Shown: piece after piece, positions 61,137 to 64,000 of the stretch
How positions within the stretch are numbered: position 1 is the first letter of the stretch
Layout: the number at the start of each line of letters is the position of its first letter
Source of the DNA: Pseudomonadota bacterium
GTDB lineage: Bacteria > Pseudomonadota > Gammaproteobacteria > SURF-13
Length of the DNA: 64,000 nucleotides
Assembly (NCBI GenBank): GCA_027624315.1
Contig: JAQBXX010000005.1
Span: 1 to 64,000 of the forward strand
Direction: 5' to 3'
Notes under the pieces: generated by a model
Database searches by the model: none
Seen by the model: only the letters and a program-made list of their open reading frames with translations
Told to the model about the DNA's origin: nothing
Translations under genes and position numbers: made by a program

Positions 61137-62029
61137 CCGCTTTGCAAAGCGGTATGCGCCTTGGAGGCCTCATGCAGCGGAAACACATTTCCCACTACCG
61201 GCTTCACCTTTCCCGCGTCTATCAATTCGGCCATTCTGGTTAGCTGGGCGGCATTCGGCTGCACGAAGACATAGGCCGAGCGCCAGCCTTGTTGCGGCGC
61301 TTCTTCGGGCACGGTAAGCGCGAGGATGGAAACCAGTATGCCGTCCTTCTTCAAGGTCTGCCACGAGCGTTGCTGCACTTCGCCGCCCACGGTGTCGAAT
61401 ACCATATCTACATCACGCACGGCGTCTTCGAAGCGGGTGCCGGTGTAATCAATTGCTTCGGCGGCGCCGAGCGCACGCACGAAATCCGCATTGCGCGCAC
61501 TGGTGGTGGTGATGACGTGGGCGCTCTTCCAGTGCGCGAGCTGTATGGCGTAATGCCCGACGCCGCCTGCCCCGGCGTGAATTAGCACCCTTTGTCCTTG
61601 TTCCAGCTTGCCTGCGTCAAACAGCGATTGCCACGCGGTGAGCGCGGACAACGGTACGGCGGCGGCGTGTATGAAATCGAGTGACTCCGGTTTCAGCGCG
61701 ACCTCACTCGCGCGCACCACGATGTATTCCGCGTAGGCGCCGTCACGCGCCATGTCGGGACGCGCGTACACTGCATCACCCACCTTGAATTGCGAAACAG
61801 CAGCACCAAGCTGTTCGATTATGCCCGCGACATCCCATCCCAGCGTGAGCGGTAGGTGATGAGTGATGCGACCTTGCAGACGGCCTTCGCGGATTTTCCA
61901 GTCCACCGGGTTGACGCCCGCGGCGTGCACGCGGATCAGCACTTCGCCCGCGTCCGGTACGGGGCAGGGTGCGTCTTCATAATGCAACACCTCGGGGCCG
62001 CCGAATTGATGGATGTGTATCGCTTTCAC
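61097..62029 (-). CDS. NADP-dependent oxidoreductase, quinone-reductase branch of the MDR family
   Basis: 310 residues. The GroES-like N-terminal fold (AAGVNPVDWKIREG; HLPLTLGWDVAGII) and a Rossmann fold with IHAGAGGVGHYAIQLAHW are present. The zinc ligands of alcohol dehydrogenases are missing, so it is a zinc-independent member such as a quinone or enone reductase. Substrate unknown. It converges with the transporter ATPase gene, and mltD lies 15 bp upstream on the same strand. Confidence 0.85.
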   Translation of the reverse strand: MKAIHIHQFGGPEVLHYEDAPCPVPDAGEVLIRVHAAGVNPVDWKIREGRLQGRITHHLPLTLGWDVAGIIEQLGAAVSQFKVGDAVYARPDMARDGAYAEYIVVRASEVALKPESLDFIHAAAVPLSALTAWQSLFDAGKLEQGQRVLIHAGAGGVGHYAIQLAHWKSAHVITTTSARNADFVRALGAAEAIDYTGTRFEDAVRDVDMVFDTVGGEVQQRSWQTLKKDGILVSILALTVPEEAPQQGWRSAYVFVQPNAAQLTRMAELIDAGKVKPVVGNVFPLHEASKAHTALQSGHTRGKIVLRVVD

Positions 62030-62044
62030 CGGGCAGTTTTCCTG

Positions 62045-63415
62045 CTACTTACCCGCCGCGGAGGGAATATAGATGCTGAGCCTGATGCTGGATTTCAGGT
62101 ATTTTCCGCTGAAGCGGCCCGCATTCCAGGCAGTCAATTGCGCCACGCTGGTTTTGAATTTGCGTGCAATTCCCGCCAGTGTGTCGCCTTCACGCACGAC
62201 ATAGTATGTCGTGCGTCCTTGTGCATTGCCGGCCCGTTTCGTGCCGGACAGGTTTGCCTGTGACGACGACATGCGCTCGCCCGGGGCCATGGCCGCGAGC
62301 CGCGCGCTGAACCTTGCGGCCTTGTCCGCCGGCAGCAGGAGTTTTGTTTTGCCCTTGGGGTCGGTGGCGCCCCGCAGCAGGCCGGGATTCAGGCGCGTGA
62401 GTTCCTCGCGTGAGATACCGGCGATCCTGGCCGCCACATTCAGGTTGATCTGGCTGTCGATATCGACGCTGGCGAGATAGGGCGCGTCCGGAATGCTGTT
62501 GAGGCTCACGCCGAACTCCTCCGGGTTTGCCACGATGGCGGCAATCCCCAGCAGGCGCGGCACGTAGGTTTCAGTCTCGCGCGAGAGATCCAGCGACCAG
62601 AAGTCGGTGGGCTTGCCGGCCTGCTGGTTTTTGTTCACGGCACGCTGCACGGCGCCTTCGCCCGCATTGTAGGCCGCGAGGGTGAGCAGCCAGTCGCCGT
62701 CGAACTCGGTATTGAGTCTTTGCAGATATTTCAGCGCCGCCTCGGTGGAGGCGATGACATCGCGGCGCCCGTCGTGCCAGAAGGTTTGTTTGAGGCCAAA
62801 ATGCCGGCCGGTGGAGGGGATAAATTGCCAGATGCCCACCGCGCCGACCGTCGATGTGGCCGAGGCCACAAAGGCGCTTTCGATGATCGGCACCAGCGCG
62901 ATCTCGGTGGGCATGCCGCGCTTTTCCACCTCGCGCACGACGTAATACATATAAGGCTTGGCGCGCCAGGTGACGGTGTCGAAATAGTCCTGGGATGCGG
63001 CGTATTCCTCGGCCTCGGCCCGTACCCTGGGGTGGGTACGGTAAGGCAGCGAGAAGCCGGCGCGGATACGGTCCCATAAATCCTCGCGCCGCTCCTCGGT
63101 TATCGGAGCGGTCACGCCCTCGGGTGGGGCAAATTTTTCCCCCAGGCTTTCCCACAGATTTGGGATGACGGTAATAAGGTAGTTTTCGTAGGAGAAGTCT
63201 GGTGGCGAGGTGGGGGCGGTGGGGGGTGCCCCTGTGGCCGTTACGGGCGGGGGCTGCCCAGGTTCGGGCGGTATTGTATTGCCTTGATTTCGTTGCATCT
63301 TTACAGGAGTGTCCGCGGCCTGGGTGGACGGCTGGGCGCAGCCGTCCAAACCCGTGCTGAGGAGCAGCATTAGACAAAGTCTCACCCCTAAGGCACTGCT
63401 CTTCATTCGCGGCAT
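62045..63415 (-). CDS. mltD: membrane-bound lytic murein transglycosylase D
   Basis: Cleaves peptidoglycan glycan strands in the periplasm. A lipoprotein signal (LCLMLLLSTGLDGC) is followed by a proline-rich linker. The SLT domain has IALVPIIESAFVASATSTVGAVGIWQFIPSTGRHFGL (catalytic Glu near 178) and LTLAAYNAGEGAVQRAV. One C-terminal LysM domain (YYVVREGDTLAGIARKF, about 405-450) is seen. 456 residues. Its pairing with gloB upstream matches the enteric order. Confidence 0.93.
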   Translation of the reverse strand: MPRMKSSALGVRLCLMLLLSTGLDGCAQPSTQAADTPVKMQRNQGNTIPPEPGQPPPVTATGAPPTAPTSPPDFSYENYLITVIPNLWESLGEKFAPPEGVTAPITEERREDLWDRIRAGFSLPYRTHPRVRAEAEEYAASQDYFDTVTWRAKPYMYYVVREVEKRGMPTEIALVPIIESAFVASATSTVGAVGIWQFIPSTGRHFGLKQTFWHDGRRDVIASTEAALKYLQRLNTEFDGDWLLTLAAYNAGEGAVQRAVNKNQQAGKPTDFWSLDLSRETETYVPRLLGIAAIVANPEEFGVSLNSIPDAPYLASVDIDSQINLNVAARIAGISREELTRLNPGLLRGATDPKGKTKLLLPADKAARFSARLAAMAPGERMSSSQANLSGTKRAGNAQGRTTYYVVREGDTLAGIARKFKTSVAQLTAWNAGRFSGKYLKSSIRLSIYIPSAAGK

Positions 63416-63452
63416 AAGAAAATGGTAGAGGGAGGAGGGAGCTGGGTCAACC

Positions 63453-63612
63453 TATACATAGCGCCCTAAATCTACTGCGCGTCTTTGATGCGGGTGCGTG
63501 CGGTGCTCGGAATCCGGGGCCGCGTAGCGGCAGACTACTTGTACACTCCGGTTCCTGCGCTCCGCCGCCCCCGCCTCAAAGCCGCTCGCTACGATTTATG
63601 TCGCTATGTATA
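63453..63612. repeat. 160-bp long-hairpin element, copy 2
   Basis: TATACATAGCG-C-C-TAAAT at 63453-63471 is repeated inverted at 63594-63612 (17/19). The pairing continues inward through CTTTGA.GCGGG blocks. The apex carries GGGGCCGCGTAGCGGCAGACTACTTGTACACT (63516-63547), 30/32 identical to the core of the element at 38319, although the arms differ. It fills the mltD-gloB spacer. Confidence 0.8.
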
Positions 63613-63625
63613 AAAGGCCATAGGC

Positions 63626-64000
63626 TTATACTGAATCTAAATCGTCTTTCCAGCGGCGCACGACACCAAACACCTCCGCCGGCGTGGACAGCGGGCGCCT
63701 GGCATGGCTCTCCGCGGCTGCGATAACCACCGGGGTATGACAGCGCAGAAAGGGATTGGTGCGCAGCTCGAGCGCGAGAAGGGCCGGCACGGTCGGCAGG
63801 TTCCGGGCACGGAGGCGCGTGGCCTCGGTGATACGTGCGCTGATGTCGGCGTTGCGCGGCTCGACCACGCGCGCGAAGGACAGGTTGTCCAGCGTGTATT
63901 CGTGGCCGCAGTAGACCTGGGTTTCCGGCGCCAGCGCCGCGAGCTTGCTCAGGGAGTGATACATTTGGGGTGGCGTGCCTTCAAACAGATAGCCGCAGCC
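63626..64000 (-). CDS. gloB: hydroxyacylglutathione hydrolase (glyoxalase II), partial
   Basis: The reading frame continues through the window edge: upstream of the track's Met it reads GCGYLFEGTPPQMYHSL, which matches the glyoxalase II region after the metal-binding loop. CGHEYTLDNLSFA carries a metal-ligand His. The C-terminal helical domain (ELRTNPFLR) is present. About 125 residues are visible, and the N-terminal metallo-beta-lactamase part lies outside. It hydrolyses S-lactoylglutathione in methylglyoxal detoxification. Confidence 0.92.
   Translation of the reverse strand, partial: GCGYLFEGTPPQMYHSLSKLAALAPETQVYCGHEYTLDNLSFARVVEPRNADISARITEATRLRARNLPTVPALLALELRTNPFLRCHTPVVIAAAESHARRPLSTPAEVFGVVRRWKDDLDSV

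Overview
The window looks like chromosomal DNA of a gammaproteobacterium. The evidence is the gene order nudJ-(hypothetical)-mnmA-hflD ... purB, the gloB-mltD pair, a complete heptose/Kdo LPS-core set, Fpr, AcnB, GlnE, and a class Ia ribonucleotide reductase with an apparent double ATP-cone. G+C is high in most genes. The species cannot be named from sequence alone; an environmental, non-enteric gammaproteobacterium is my inference.

Layout. 1-3.2 kb: ferredoxin-NADP reductase, a CBS-domain protein and an exported MsrB/MsrA pair. 3.2-5.6 kb: tRNA-Arg(CCG), then groES-groEL behind a textbook promoter that overlaps a perfect CIRCE operator. 5.6-9.9 kb: glnE, ilvE and a small zinc-finger protein. 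9.9-27.5 kb: a large LPS-core locus (waaF, waaC, waaQ, two GT4 enzymes, three more GT9 enzymes, a GT8, an O-antigen ligase-like protein, a methyltransferase, a WaaE-like GT2, an LpxL-like acyltransferase, hldE, hldD, waaA). Its centre (about 15.3-19.7 kb) is more AT-rich and partly inverted. 27.5-36.1 kb: a UbiH-family monooxygenase, clpB, nrdA, nrdB and a tiny lysine-rich ORF. 36.1-46.1 kb: a CorC-like protein, ypjD, nudJ, a secreted hypothetical, mnmA, hflD, acnB, a uracil-DNA-glycosylase-like protein and purB. 46.1-50.2 kb: two little-known proteins (one a stand-alone secretin-like domain), marC, yheT and a ceramidase-like membrane protein. 50.2-51.7 kb: an accessory island with a REP-associated transposase bounded by 32-bp inverted repeats, next to an ORF bounded by integron-type core sites. 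51.7-64 kb: acs, fabI, a Yej-like peptide ABC transporter, an oxidoreductase, mltD and the 3' part of gloB.

The genes cover envelope building (heptose synthesis by HldE/HldD, Kdo transfer by WaaA, heptose transfer by WaaC/F/Q, outer-core glycosylation and probably ligation), protein quality control (GroESL, ClpB, MsrA/B), nucleotide supply (NrdAB, PurB) and central carbon metabolism (AcnB, Acs).

The least explained content is non-coding. It comprises (i) two long hairpin elements with diverged arms and a nearly identical 32-nt core (38319-38468 and 63453-63612); (ii) a REP/RAYT system with two REP flavours that share the GTAG head and loop but not the stem, with copies placed exactly on the stop codons of glnE and hflD and next to that of acs; (iii) two intercistronic hairpins with simple-sequence arms, between hldD/waaA and nrdA/nrdB; (iv) a probable orphan integron cassette; (v) a 24-residue Lys-rich ORF with an excellent ribosome-binding site. 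All calls come from reading the sequence and the supplied ORF track; no database search was possible.
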